Source: AP-15 sp963703745 (GTDB lineage: Bacteria; Pseudomonadota; Alphaproteobacteria; ATCC43930; CGMCC-115725). From it: a stretch of DNA of 64,000 nucleotides. The notes below the pieces were generated by a model. That model was not told where the DNA came from. It was given only the letters and a program-made list of their open reading frames with translations, and searched no databases. Below are positions 1 through 9,272 of this stretch, piece by piece. Location: NCBI GenBank assembly GCA_963703745.1, contig CAVPFL010000004.1, positions 62,001 through 126,000 on the forward strand, in the 5' to 3' direction. A program made the translations under genes and the position numbers. Within the stretch, counting starts at the first letter, position 1; each line of letters begins with the position of its first letter.

Positions 1-2170
1 TAGTGTCGAACTGCGCCTTGGCCAGTGCGGCACCCTTCTCGACATCGGCCGCTGCGAGATAGGATAGACAGGTGTTGCGCAACGCCCGCCGGCCGATTGC
101 CGCGCCTTCGATCCGGTAGGGTCCTGCATCGGCGAGGGTCACATAAGCTGAGGCGAGTTCCATCGACAATGCGCGGCCGAGCTCCACGCGCGCGCTTTCG
201 CGGGCGGCGTGGATCGCGTCGACATCGACCACCGCGAGCTGGTCGGCGAGGAACGTTTCGCTCGGCAAGCCCAGAGCCTCGGCGGCAAACGCCGGGTCTC
301 GGTCGGCGTCGGCCAGGATGCACCGTAGCGCGGTGACGAGATCCGGGTCGAGCGGCGCAGCCTTCGCGCTGCTCCGATAAGCTTCGATCCGGTCGAGCAG
401 GGCGCGGGTCGCGACCTGTTGGCCCGCCTCCCATCGGGCAAACGGCTCCGGATCGTTAATCGCAAGAAATTTCAGCCGCTCGAGCGGCACATCCTTCAAT
501 TTGACCGGAGCGGAAAATCCACGCAGCAGCGACGGCACCGGAGGGGACGGCACGTTGACAAACCGAAAGCTCGCGCGCGCCTCGGCGAGCGGGAGGACCC
601 GCGTTCCCTCGAGGCTATCTGCCTCCTCTTCGAGCCGGGTCGGCAATTCTGCACCATCCGGCCCCAGAAGGCCCATCGCGAGCGGGATCAGCATCGGCAA
701 CTTCTCGGCCTGGCCCGGCGTCGGGGGAACCTTTTGTGCGACGCTCAGCTCGTAGCTCTTCGTCGCCTTGTCCCAGCGGTCCTCGATCGTGATCTCGGGT
801 CTGCCGGCCTGCTCGTACCACCGCTTGAATTGGCTCAGATCGACGCCACTGGCGTCCTGCATAGTTGCAACGAAATCCTCGATCGTCACCGCTTGGTTGT
901 CGTGCCGCTGGATGTAGAGATCCATGCCGCGGCGGAACCCGTCGCGACCGAGGAGTGTGTGGATCATGCGGACGAGTTCGGCGCCCTTGTTGTAGACCGT
1001 CGGCGTATAGAAATTGTCGACACGGATATAGCTGTGCGGCCGTACCGGATGGGCGAGCGGGCCGTCATCCTCGGGAAACTGAATTGCGCGCAAGGTGCGC
1101 ACGTCGCCGATGCGCCGCATCGCGCGGCTACCCTGATCGGCCGAGAACTCCTGGTCGCGGAAGACGGTCAGTCCTTCCTTCAACGAGAGCTGGAACCAGT
1201 CGCGGCACGTCACCCGGTTGCCGGTCCAGTTGTGGAAATACTCGTGAGCAATGACGCTTTCGATGTTCTGGTAATCGGCGTCTGTCGCCGTTTCGGGCTT
1301 GGCCAATACGTATCGCGTATTAAAAATGTTGAGGCCCTTGTTCTCCATCGCTCCCATGTTGAAGTCGCTGACCGCGACAATGTTGAAGACGTCTAGATCG
1401 TATTCGAGCCCGAAGACCTCTTCGTCCCAGCGCATCGCCTTTTTCAGCGAAGCCATCGCGTGAGCGCATTTGTCCTCGTCGCCGCGGCGGACCCAAATGG
1501 CCAGCGCTACATCCTTGCCCGAGCGCGTCGTAAAGCGGTCCTCAACGGCAACCAGATCCCCCGCGACCAAGGCAAAGAGGTAGGAGGGCTTGGGGTGCGG
1601 ATCGACCCATTTCGCCCAATGCCGGCGCGCATCGACGTCGCCGCGCTCGACAGGGTTGCCGTTGGCCAGCAGCACCGGGTAGCGCGCCTTTTCGGCCGTT
1701 ATCATCGTCGTGTAGCGCGCCATTACGTCGGGCCGATCGATGAAATAGGTAATGCGGCGAAAGCCCTCCGGCTCGCACTGCGTACAGAAATTGCCGCCCG
1801 ACACGTAAAGACCCGATAGCGCAGTATTACTTTGCGGAGCGATGCGGGTCTCGACATCGAGCGTGAAGGCATCCGGCACATCGGCGAGGATCAAGCCGCC
1901 TTCCGGCTTAAGCTGATAGCGATTGGCGCCAAGCGGCTCGCCATCGAGCGCCAACGACACGAGCTCCAGCGCTTCGCCATCGAGATTGAGCGCAGCTCCG
2001 CGCTCGGCTACCCCCGGGTTGCGGCGAATACAAAGACGTGATTTGACCCGTGTGTCCTCCGTGCCGAGTTCGAAGACGAGGTCGACGGTGTCGATCAGAT
2101 AGGCGGGCGGCTGGTAGTCGGCGAGGCGTACCGGCTGCGGCGGCGCTATATCGGGCGAAATGTCGAGCAT
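1..2170 (-). CDS. pepN: Aminopeptidase N (M1 family), 3' end cut by window edge
   Basis: Zinc metallo-aminopeptidase that removes N-terminal residues from peptides in the cytoplasm. About 723 codons are present; the family is usually about 870-890 residues, so roughly 150 C-terminal residues lie outside the window. Seen directly: the exopeptidase motif GAMEN near 1350 and the zinc motif HEYFH followed by NWTGNR near 1246-1210. Counting from the ATG at 2170 the first His is about residue 309, close to its place in E. coli PepN. The ATG at 2170 is chosen because the protein starts MLDISPDIA and no better start is visible. It lies 99 bp downstream of the three-gene ATPase operon. Confidence 0.95.
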   Translation of the reverse strand, partial: MLDISPDIAPPQPVRLADYQPPAYLIDTVDLVFELGTEDTRVKSRLCIRRNPGVAERGAALNLDGEALELVSLALDGEPLGANRYQLKPEGGLILADVPDAFTLDVETRIAPQSNTALSGLYVSGGNFCTQCEPEGFRRITYFIDRPDVMARYTTMITAEKARYPVLLANGNPVERGDVDARRHWAKWVDPHPKPSYLFALVAGDLVAVEDRFTTRSGKDVALAIWVRRGDEDKCAHAMASLKKAMRWDEEVFGLEYDLDVFNIVAVSDFNMGAMENKGLNIFNTRYVLAKPETATDADYQNIESVIAHEYFHNWTGNRVTCRDWFQLSLKEGLTVFRDQEFSADQGSRAMRRIGDVRTLRAIQFPEDDGPLAHPVRPHSYIRVDNFYTPTVYNKGAELVRMIHTLLGRDGFRRGMDLYIQRHDNQAVTIEDFVATMQDASGVDLSQFKRWYEQAGRPEITIEDRWDKATKSYELSVAQKVPPTPGQAEKLPMLIPLAMGLLGPDGAELPTRLEEEADSLEGTRVLPLAEARASFRFVNVPSPPVPSLLRGFSAPVKLKDVPLERLKFLAINDPEPFARWEAGQQVATRALLDRIEAYRSSAKAAPLDPDLVTALRCILADADRDPAFAAEALGLPSETFLADQLAVVDVDAIHAARESARVELGRALSMELASAYVTLADAGPYRIEGAAIGRRALRNTCLSYLAAADVEKGAALAKAQFDT

Positions 2171-2269
2171 TGGTGTACCGGAAGCGTTCGGTGGAGAACG
2201 CAACCTAGTCCTTTACCTCGCCCATGGAAATCCCTCGAAGGATTTGACCCGATTCAGCAATTATCCGGC

Positions 2270-3538
2270 TTATGCGGCGTCATCTTCGCCGCCGCGTTCG
2301 CCAGCATCCTCGACCTCGCTGCCCTCGGTGTAGTCGACCGCAATGGTTTCGGCGCTGATGACCGGCGTTTCACCGTACAGGCGCATAATGTCCCAAGTCG
2401 TAATCCAGGATTTGACGTATTGCCGTACCGATTTGCCGGCCAGGCGCTCGCCGATCTCGATTTTTGGCGGAGTCCAGTCGTAAGCGTCGCGATAAAGGCC
2501 ACCGATTTTTTCCAGGCTGCGGTACAGCCCCGCCTCGTCGGTGGCGCTCAAGTGGGATCGCCTGCGCCCGAGCCAGGCCATGCCGCTTCTCGCCATCGCG
2601 GCTTGTCGCAGCAATCCTCTCGTTTCGAGCAACGGCGGGATTCGCTCGTCGTCGTGGCGCTCGTGGAACATCTGATCGGGAAAATCGTCCGTGATTGCGG
2701 CCACGGTCACCACGCCGGGGATGCGCTGTTCCCTGTCCGACCCCAGCCAGCGAGCCAGTTCGCCATAGGCTCTGCCGCGCTGCAATGGGCTGTAGCGCGC
2801 AATTAATTCAGTCTCATCGATGAGGAGGCACCAACCCGAATAGCCGGCCGCGCGGAACAGTCGGGGAGCAAACCGCAGCCGTTGCAGCGCAAGATCTGCC
2901 TCGCGAACGGGCTTCAGATCGAACAGCCTGGCTGCACCCGCTTCGCGCAGCCAACCCTTGGCTAGTGTGAGGCTGAGCTTGCCGCCGGCAAAGAACCGAG
3001 CCATGCGGATTTGGTCGTCCGGGTCGGTCGTCCGCCGCGGCATCAGATGCAAGAGCGCCGCAAAGAGCGCCGACAGACGCTTCGCCTGCACCTCTGCCGT
3101 TGTCCAGTATTCGAGCGCTTCGAAGCGATCGGAGTTCGGGTGCAGACGAGCCATGACCGCTGTCATCACATCGTCGTTCGCATCCGGCACCGCAGCTCCC
3201 CGGATCGCTGCGCTGAACAACCGTGCCGGGTCGAAAAGTGGTGTTTCCTTGCTGATCGGAACCAGGCTTACGATGAAGTTCTCTTGCTGCGCCAATATCG
3301 CGAAATAGCCGAGTTGGTGCGACTTGCCGGCTCCGAACGCGCCGGCAATGACGATCCCTTCAGGCTGTTCATCGTCACGCAGTGCCGGGTCGCACAGCCG
3401 CAGCTGCTCCAAAAAATTCTGGCGCAGTGCGCTCTCGTCGGGTTCCAGGAGGCGGATCGCGGCTCGGTTAGGCACGCCAGCGCGCAGCGCCTCGATCGCG
3501 CTGCGTGCTGAGACGTCCGCTGCCGGCCGCGCTGTCAA
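2270..3538 (-). CDS. BrxD-like (DUF2791-type) P-loop ATPase
   Basis: 422 residues. The N-terminus (SAIEALRAGVPNRAAIRLL) and the block NFIVSLVPISKETPLFDPA match the pattern I recall for the DUF2791/BrxD ATP-binding family of BREX phage-defence loci. Walker A is GAFGAGKSH at about 67-75. The Walker B strand is CLLIDETEL at about 237-245. Start is TTG at 3538, overlapping the preceding stop by 4 nt (TTGA), which implies translational coupling. It is the last gene of a three-gene operon ahead of pepN. No PglZ, methylase, helicase or Lon gene is next to it, so a canonical BREX role is not supported. Family call fairly sure; function unknown. Confidence 0.75.
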   Translation of the reverse strand: MTARPAADVSARSAIEALRAGVPNRAAIRLLEPDESALRQNFLEQLRLCDPALRDDEQPEGIVIAGAFGAGKSHQLGYFAILAQQENFIVSLVPISKETPLFDPARLFSAAIRGAAVPDANDDVMTAVMARLHPNSDRFEALEYWTTAEVQAKRLSALFAALLHLMPRRTTDPDDQIRMARFFAGGKLSLTLAKGWLREAGAARLFDLKPVREADLALQRLRFAPRLFRAAGYSGWCLLIDETELIARYSPLQRGRAYGELARWLGSDREQRIPGVVTVAAITDDFPDQMFHERHDDERIPPLLETRGLLRQAAMARSGMAWLGRRRSHLSATDEAGLYRSLEKIGGLYRDAYDWTPPKIEIGERLAGKSVRQYVKSWITTWDIMRLYGETPVISAETIAVDYTEGSEVEDAGERGGEDDAA

Positions 3539-4527
3539 TGCATTGCCGCCGAGGTGATCTCCCCGGCGGTGGTTTGCTCGGCGAGGACCACGAGCGGCGC
3601 CAGCGGGTTGTCCCGACCCTCGGGCCGCACGTCGCTCCAGATCCGCATTTTCAAGGCCAAATAGGCATTGAGCGATCGCTTCGTGTCGTCGCCGATCAGC
3701 GACTGATCGGCGAGTACAACCAGCAGCAGTCCGCCAAAATGTTCGCTGTCGTCGATGACTTGGCGCAATACCTCGAAGGCGTCCAAGACTGCTCCCGGAC
3801 TGTACCGGATGCCATCGCCGATAGCAGCACCGGGCGTACCGAGCCGGCGTATGTCGAGGGTCGCACAGAGACCTTGCTGGCCACAGAGCCTAAGCCATCG
3901 GCATAGCGAGCGCAACATCGCGCGGGCGTTGTGGCGGGTGATCCTGGCGGTGATGAATGTCTGCTTGAGCGCTCCGATGCGGCGCAATTCCCCGCGCAGC
4001 CATTGCAGCACCGGCGTAGTGATGGTAACCCCGAGCTGCGTATCTTCCGGTTCCAACCGCTGCAGGCAGAGCTGCGTCATCGCCACCCGAAAGTCCTGGG
4101 TCATCTCGGTGTCCCGCATCACCTCGGCAGTTAGCCATTGGCGAAAATCGCGGCGCAGCAATGTCACGTCGACGCGATTGCGTTCCGCCACAACTTGAAT
4201 CGGCACCGCGTCGCCCGGGCAGGGCCAATCGTAACCCATCCTTCCAAACAACGACTCGACAAAGCACTGCGCCATTGCATCCCAATCGAGCGCCCCGGCG
4301 ATCGCGAAGAACACATCCTGGATCATATGCAGCCTGGTCGTCACCGCATCGATCGCCACATATACGAGCCCATGACGCTCGGACAGCAGGTTCAGCACGC
4401 GTGCAACGATCTCAAGCTGGTGCGCATCACCGATCGCAAACTTCACTGCGGCGCCGCCGGCAACGATATAATCTGTGAGGTACTCGCGCTCGATCAGCTC
4501 CAGCCATTCGTGCGCAGGGACAGCCAT
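3535..4527 (-). CDS. Unknown protein, probable degenerate ATPase-like partner
   Basis: 330 residues from the ATG at 4527, which has a GAGGGG Shine-Dalgarno and lies one base after the stop of the upstream gene; a longer in-frame start at 4575 would overlap that gene and is less likely. The segment VAGGAAVKFAI near residues 22-32 sits where a P-loop would be and keeps a Lys, but lacks the GKS/T signature. A later hydrophobic strand ending in Asp (LLLVVLADQS) could be a relic Walker B. It may be an inactive paralogue of the ATPase gene that follows. I do not recognise the family; function is not assigned. Confidence 0.7.
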   Translation of the reverse strand: MAVPAHEWLELIEREYLTDYIVAGGAAVKFAIGDAHQLEIVARVLNLLSERHGLVYVAIDAVTTRLHMIQDVFFAIAGALDWDAMAQCFVESLFGRMGYDWPCPGDAVPIQVVAERNRVDVTLLRRDFRQWLTAEVMRDTEMTQDFRVAMTQLCLQRLEPEDTQLGVTITTPVLQWLRGELRRIGALKQTFITARITRHNARAMLRSLCRWLRLCGQQGLCATLDIRRLGTPGAAIGDGIRYSPGAVLDAFEVLRQVIDDSEHFGGLLLVVLADQSLIGDDTKRSLNAYLALKMRIWSDVRPEGRDNPLAPLVVLAEQTTAGEITSAAMH

Positions 4528-4528
4528 C

Positions 4529-5305
4529 TCACCCCTCTTTGAGGAACCTAATACCGATATAGACCCGCTCTCCACCGCGCTCGTCGTACACCGAGACGCG
4601 CTTCATCCGACCGCGGCTCAAGGTGGAGGCCGGAAACTCGAAGCGGTAGCCGTCGCGGGTCCGCAGGTCGGGCCGCCGATCGAGCAGCAGAAGATCACGC
4701 CCGAACTCCTCGATCGGGTAGTCCGTCCCTGGCAGCAGGGTCAATATCTCATGGATATCGGCCAGTCCGACCACCGGACCGCTTCCCGTCCCGTGCCAAT
4801 TCGCTCCGGCCAAACGTCGCCACGCGCGATACAAGAGTTCGAGAAATTGTGTCTCGCGGAACCGTTGCGGGCGCTTCTGCGCGCGCGCCAGAAGCTCGGC
4901 CAGTCCGCTTGGTCGAATCCGGCGCTCCAGCGTTCTACCGATCCGAATGCCGATTTCTTTGAGATCGATGCGCAACAGCAACGGGAAACAATAGATCCGC
5001 CCGTTGTTCTCAAACAGCATCAGCCCCTTTTCGGCGGCAGCTTCTTTAAGGTCATCGACGAAGCGCCCGTCCGTCAGATAACTCGACGCGTCAAAGACCC
5101 ACGTGTTTGCCAACCTGCCGGCCGCGGCGGTTGTTTCGTCGATCCGCTGCGAGATGGCTCCGAGCCCCCGGGCAATATCGTCGACCCGACCGACCTTGAC
5201 CGCGGCCCGGGTTCGCCCAATCGTCGCCATGACGGCCTTTCCGAGCCTTTGGACCTCATCGAGCTTGATGTCCAAGGCGACTAGATTTTCCTCGAAATCC
5301 GACAA
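4529..5305 (-). CDS. Unknown coiled-coil protein, first gene of ATPase operon
   Basis: 258 residues starting at TTG 5305, preceded by a G-rich Shine-Dalgarno-like run. Residues about 5-65 are rich in heptad-like Leu/Ile/Val spacing and look like a coiled coil (LVALDIKLDEVQRLGKAV). The rest is mixed and ends with a basic, strand-rich part (RGRMKRVSVYDERGGERVYIGIRFL). No catalytic motif is recognised. Its stop is one base from the start of the next gene, so it is co-transcribed with the degenerate ATPase-like protein and the BrxD-like ATPase. It may be an adaptor or DNA-binding subunit, but that is inference only. Confidence 0.7.
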   Translation of the reverse strand: MSDFEENLVALDIKLDEVQRLGKAVMATIGRTRAAVKVGRVDDIARGLGAISQRIDETTAAAGRLANTWVFDASSYLTDGRFVDDLKEAAAEKGLMLFENNGRIYCFPLLLRIDLKEIGIRIGRTLERRIRPSGLAELLARAQKRPQRFRETQFLELLYRAWRRLAGANWHGTGSGPVVGLADIHEILTLLPGTDYPIEEFGRDLLLLDRRPDLRTRDGYRFEFPASTLSRGRMKRVSVYDERGGERVYIGIRFLKEG

Positions 5306-5383
5306 CGGCCCCCCTGTCTATTTAAAGAGGTTGCCAACCCTGGGCGAGCCCCAAGCATCCCCTTTCGGACGCGCGAGAGAAGG

Positions 5384-6172
5384 CTAGCCCGAGCCGCCGG
5401 TTGTGGCGCGCAGCGCGGAAAGATAGCTCTCGACGCGGGCGGCGTTGACCCCGAAATCGCTACGCCCCAGGCGTGAGGAGGAGCGCAAGTCGATGCGGCT
5501 TCCGGAGCCCGACGTGGTGATGCGGATCACGATGTCGTCGGTGAAGCCGAACCAGCGACTCTTGTCGCTCGCTTCGATCCGACCCGCCGCGTCGTCCGCG
5601 GCAAGGATCGTCCAGCCCATCCGTTGCGCCGTGTTGAGGGCGCGATTGAACGCCGCCGCGGGCGCCAGTGCGAGGGTCAAAGGCTGGATATCGGGATAGG
5701 CCTGCCGCTGCTGCTCAGCGACCCGAGCGCCCTCATAAACGACCCGCTCGGGGCCTGCGGCCTCGCGCAGCGGCGCCGCGGCGACAAATGCCGGAGGATT
5801 GTCCGGATCGGTCGTGATGTCGTGGATGGGCGGCACGGTCTGCCGCACCTGATCGTAATGCCAAGGCACATAGGCGATCAGTCCGCCGACGGCAAAAGCC
5901 AGGAAGGCGATCGCGATTCCCCGCCCTTCGATCCGTGAGCGACCGAGAAGTAGGGTCAAGACCGACACAACCAACGCAGCGATACCGAAATAGGCCGCCG
6001 AAGGCATCAAGGTCAAAAAGGCGAAACGGAAATCCCACCAGCCGGCGCGCCAACCGATCGGGCCGACCGCCAGCAGCGCCACGGCAATCACGGCGAGAGC
6101 CATGGCGAGGAGAGGCGCGTGGCGGACAATCGATCGGCCGGTGCCGGAAGAGGTCGTCGCGATGGCTATCAT
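5384..6172 (-). CDS. DUF1499 family membrane protein
   Basis: 262 residues. Three hydrophobic segments lie in the N-terminal half (about residues 20-40, 55-75 and 85-105). They are followed by a C-terminal soluble DUF1499 domain with the recognisable PPIHDITTDPDNPP entry, the tryptophan-containing DKSRWFGFTDD stretch and VIRITTSGSGSRIDLRSSSRLGRSD. Role unknown; the family is common in Alphaproteobacteria. ATG at 6172. It is separated from neighbours by about 80 bp downstream of the ATPase operon start and 190 bp from the dehydrogenase gene, so it is probably a single transcription unit. Confidence 0.85.
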   Translation of the reverse strand: MIAIATTSSGTGRSIVRHAPLLAMALAVIAVALLAVGPIGWRAGWWDFRFAFLTLMPSAAYFGIAALVVSVLTLLLGRSRIEGRGIAIAFLAFAVGGLIAYVPWHYDQVRQTVPPIHDITTDPDNPPAFVAAAPLREAAGPERVVYEGARVAEQQRQAYPDIQPLTLALAPAAAFNRALNTAQRMGWTILAADDAAGRIEASDKSRWFGFTDDIVIRITTSGSGSRIDLRSSSRLGRSDFGVNAARVESYLSALRATTGGSG

Positions 6173-6361
6173 TTATGCTCCCGCGTAGTCCAGGGCAGCA
6201 GTGCCAACCAACGCCTAGCAAAACGGGATTCTTAAGTAAAGTGGGGCAACAGCCCATAACCGGCTCGGCCGCGGTGCTCCGCAACTCGAACCACGGTAAT
6301 CTCCCTGTGTATACGGGCGCCCGCTGCTTGCGTCTTCGCAAGCCTCCGAAACGCGCGACTT

Positions 6362-7144
6362 CTATTCCATAAACCAGCCGTGGCTGACGACCAAAGATTG
6401 GCCGGTCAATGCATTGGACTTGAAGCCGGCGAAGAACAAGACTGCCTCAGCGACGTCCTCGGTGGTGGTGAACTCGCCGTCGACCGTATCTTTCAGCATC
6501 ACGTGCTTGATCACGTCCTCTTCGCTGATGCCGAGTTCCTTGGCTTGTTCGGGGATTTGCTTGTCGACCAGAGGCGTGCGCACGAAACCCGGGCAGACGA
6601 CGTTAGCACGCACATTGTATTGGGCTCCCTCCTTGGCGACGACGCGGCAGAGGCCCAACAACCCATGTTTGGCGGTGACGTAGGGTGCCTTCAGCACCGA
6701 CGCTTCCTTCGAATGTACCGAGCCCATATAGACGACGCTGCCGGATCTGGCTTTGTACATGTGCTTCAGGCACGCCTTGGTCGTCAGAAAAGCGCCATCG
6801 AGATGGATCGCCAGCAGCCTTTTCCAGTCGGCCAACGGAAAATCGACGATCGGTTTGACGACCTGAATGCCGGCATTGCTGACCAGCACATCGATCCGAC
6901 CATATTTTGCCATCGTGTCGGCAACACCTTTTTCGACAGCTGCCTCGTCGACGACGTTCATCGCCACCGCGAAGGCATCCGAACCCTTTGCCTTGATCTC
7001 GCGCGCGGTCGCGTCGGCAGCGTCGAAATTGAGATCGGCGATGACGGGCGCGCCGCCCTCAGCGGCAAAGCGCAGCGCGATCTCTTTGCCGATACCGCTG
7101 GCGGCGCCCGTGATAATCGCAACCTTATCTGAAAAACGGGACAT
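6362..7144 (-). CDS. bdhA: 3-hydroxybutyrate dehydrogenase (SDR family)
   Basis: 260 residues. It should interconvert (R)-3-hydroxybutyrate and acetoacetate with NAD(H). Short-chain dehydrogenase signatures are visible: TGAASGIG at 12-19, NAG at 90-92, Ser142, and the YVTAK pair Tyr155/Lys159. The insert VHSKEASVLKAPY and the C-terminus GQSLVVSHGWFME fit BdhA better than general SDRs. ATG at 7144 with an AAAGGA Shine-Dalgarno. Only 13 bp separate it from the acetoacetate decarboxylase gene, so both act on acetoacetate and probably share a transcript, consistent with breakdown of polyhydroxybutyrate. Confidence 0.88.
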   Translation of the reverse strand: MSRFSDKVAIITGAASGIGKEIALRFAAEGGAPVIADLNFDAADATAREIKAKGSDAFAVAMNVVDEAAVEKGVADTMAKYGRIDVLVSNAGIQVVKPIVDFPLADWKRLLAIHLDGAFLTTKACLKHMYKARSGSVVYMGSVHSKEASVLKAPYVTAKHGLLGLCRVVAKEGAQYNVRANVVCPGFVRTPLVDKQIPEQAKELGISEEDVIKHVMLKDTVDGEFTTTEDVAEAVLFFAGFKSNALTGQSLVVSHGWFME

Positions 7145-7157
7145 CTCATAATTCCTT

Positions 7158-7916
7158 TCACGCGTCTTTCATGTAGTCGAACACCACTTCGCCGAGACCG
7201 AGCGTCAGATCGGTAATATAGTGGGTGGCAGAGACCACCTCGCGCACCGGCAACCGTGCCACGTCGCACATCGCATGCTCGAAGAGCTGGATGGCGGCTG
7301 GACCGGCCCAGGCGCCCTTTAGGGTGACGTCTTCCATGTAATAGCGCACCAGCTCGCAGATCCGCGGCGTACAGTCGACATGCGGGATGATCTTGATTAT
7401 GAAGTTCGGCCGGGCGAGCGCCTTTATGAGTGGCCCCGGATCAATTTCGCGATGCTTGAAACCCATCGTCGCGGAGACGCAGAGGACCGAGCCATAGTGC
7501 AGTGTGCAGACCACTACGTCGCCTTCGTGTGAAATCTTCGGGCTCGCCAGCTTCTTTGGGAAACCCCAGATCTCGCGCCCGCCGGCTATCGGTGCATCGT
7601 CGTCGAGATACATGGCGTGGACGTAACCACCTTCCTGGACCGCGGCGTCCCTGGTCCCGAAACGCACCGGGATTACTTGACCTGTCTCGGTATAGTCGCC
7701 AAAGCCGGTCGAATCCGGCATGCGAATGAATTCGTAGGCGACCGTGTCACCGGCGACTTCCAAAGGCTCGGGAACCAACTCGCGCAGCCTGTCGGGATCG
7801 GTACGGTAAGTGATGACCACAAACTCGCGGTCGTAGAATTTATAAGGACCAGGCGGATAGGACGGATCATGGAGCGGCATCGCGAACGCTTTACGGCGCA
7901 CCTCGGCGAGTTTCAT
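7158..7916 (-). CDS. adc: Acetoacetate decarboxylase
   Basis: 252 residues. It catalyses acetoacetate to acetone plus CO2 through a Schiff base on lysine. The active-site stretch GGREIWGFPKK is present with the paired lysines at about 121-122, matching the known Lys115/Lys116 pair of the clostridial enzyme. The start at ATG 7916 is preferred over an upstream in-frame one because a strong AAGGAG lies just ahead. It sits between the patatin gene and bdhA on the same strand with short gaps, forming a ketone-body/PHB metabolism unit. Confidence 0.9.
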   Translation of the reverse strand: MKLAEVRRKAFAMPLHDPSYPPGPYKFYDREFVVITYRTDPDRLRELVPEPLEVAGDTVAYEFIRMPDSTGFGDYTETGQVIPVRFGTRDAAVQEGGYVHAMYLDDDAPIAGGREIWGFPKKLASPKISHEGDVVVCTLHYGSVLCVSATMGFKHREIDPGPLIKALARPNFIIKIIPHVDCTPRICELVRYYMEDVTLKGAWAGPAAIQLFEHAMCDVARLPVREVVSATHYITDLTLGLGEVVFDYMKDA

Positions 7917-7929
7917 TGGTCGGATCTCC

Positions 7930-9126
7930 TTATTCGCGGCCGTCGACCGCGAGATCAAAGGTGAAAACGCCGTCCAGTCCTTGCGGGCGCTGCAGCACCT
8001 CCGGATGGCGCAATGTGCGAACGGTGTCGTTGTGTCCGGATCTCCAGTGCTCCTCCATCGTCCGGCGCGAGAACTCGTAATCTTTTGAGTTTCCCTCGTA
8101 ATGTTTGGCGTGATAGATCAACTGGATCAGGTTGTAGACTTTCTCGTCGGCGTCCAACGCCAGCATCTCCGCCTCTGGCGTTTGCAATAACTCCTTGGGG
8201 ATCTTGGCAAGCAGTCGCGCAGCCGCGCGCCGGAGAATCTGCTTTTTTTTGAACTGATTGGTCGCCAACCGGGTGCGGCTGGAGTAACGGATTTCCTTTT
8301 GGCGAGTGTCAGCCTCGATCAGATTGCGCGGAAACTCGCCGCGGGCGCTCCACAGATCGATCTGGAATGCGAGTGTGTCCTTTCCCGGACGGCTCTCGAG
8401 CACCCAATCGAGCGGCGTGTTGGAGACGAGGCCACCATCCCAATAACACTCACCCTCGATCTCGGTAGGGGGGAAACCGGGTGGCAGCGAGCCGCTGGCC
8501 ATCACGTGCTCCGGGGAGATCTGGTGTGTGGCGCTGTCGAAATAAACGAAATTCCCGGTGCGAACATTGACCGCGCCGACACCGAAGCGCATTCGACCTG
8601 CGTTGATCAGGTCGAAATCCACGAGATTTTCGAGCGTCGCTCTTAGCGGAGAGACGTCGTAGTAGCTCAGGGCCTCCGGCGCCCCGTTCGGGTAAAGGAA
8701 GGGCGGCGGCACACGCGGTTGAAAAAAACCCGGCGCCCCGCCCACGAGCGCACCCCATGAGCGAAACTGATTGATAAGGGTGTGGCTGAACTCGTCGCCG
8801 CCCTCCAACGCCGCGACATAAGGCATGGCGAATGGCGGCGCGCTGACGGTTTCCCAGAACTCGCGCAACCTCTCGACTCGCTTTCGCGGAGGATTGCCGG
8901 CGATCAGCGCCGAGTTGATCGCACCGATCGAAATGCCGGCGACCCAATCGGGGTGAAGGTTCGCTTCGGCCAGAGCCTGGTAGACGCCCGCCTGGTAGGC
9001 GCCGAGCGCGCCCCCACCCTGCAGGATCAATGCGATCCGCTCGAAGGGCGGGCGTTCGGCGACGACATGCGTTTTGCGCCGCGTAGAATTGCGATGAACG
9101 GCGTGATCCGGGATATCAGAACGCAA
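7930..9126 (-). CDS. Patatin-like phospholipase with C-terminal DUF3734 region
   Basis: 398 residues. The oxyanion hole QGGGALGAY, the nucleophile elbow GISIGAINS (GxSxG) and the catalytic Asp in YWDGGLVSNTP are all visible, giving the Ser-Asp dyad of patatin lipases. The C-terminal part (Lys/Arg-rich, IYHAKHYEGNSKDYEFSR) matches DUF3734, which is usual in alphaproteobacterial members. The start is uncertain: the longest frame opens with TTG at 9126 and the true start may lie up to about 25 codons in. First gene of the patatin-adc-bdhA group, so a lipid or PHB-granule role is plausible. Confidence 0.88.
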   Translation of the reverse strand: MRSDIPDHAVHRNSTRRKTHVVAERPPFERIALILQGGGALGAYQAGVYQALAEANLHPDWVAGISIGAINSALIAGNPPRKRVERLREFWETVSAPPFAMPYVAALEGGDEFSHTLINQFRSWGALVGGAPGFFQPRVPPPFLYPNGAPEALSYYDVSPLRATLENLVDFDLINAGRMRFGVGAVNVRTGNFVYFDSATHQISPEHVMASGSLPPGFPPTEIEGECYWDGGLVSNTPLDWVLESRPGKDTLAFQIDLWSARGEFPRNLIEADTRQKEIRYSSRTRLATNQFKKKQILRRAAARLLAKIPKELLQTPEAEMLALDADEKVYNLIQLIYHAKHYEGNSKDYEFSRRTMEEHWRSGHNDTVRTLRHPEVLQRPQGLDGVFTFDLAVDGRE

Positions 9127-9272
9127 CGGCTACGCGCCCCCGCTCGACGGTCAATGCGCTGTGGTGCGCGAGACCGGCAACATATGGTGGCGTTTCCAGC
9201 CCGTCGATATTTGGGAGCGGTTCAGGAAAAAGGGCCGGCTCCACGCGGTAGATTGGTCGTTCTTGGCCTGGG

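Noticed and set aside
419..1396. Long plus-strand open frame of 325 codons
   Set aside because: It lies antisense to pepN, whose HEYFH and GAMEN motifs are in frame on the minus strand; high-GC DNA gives such mirror frames.
2270..5305. Calling the operon a BREX system
   Set aside because: Only one BrxD-like gene is present; the core BREX genes pglZ and brxC are not in the window.
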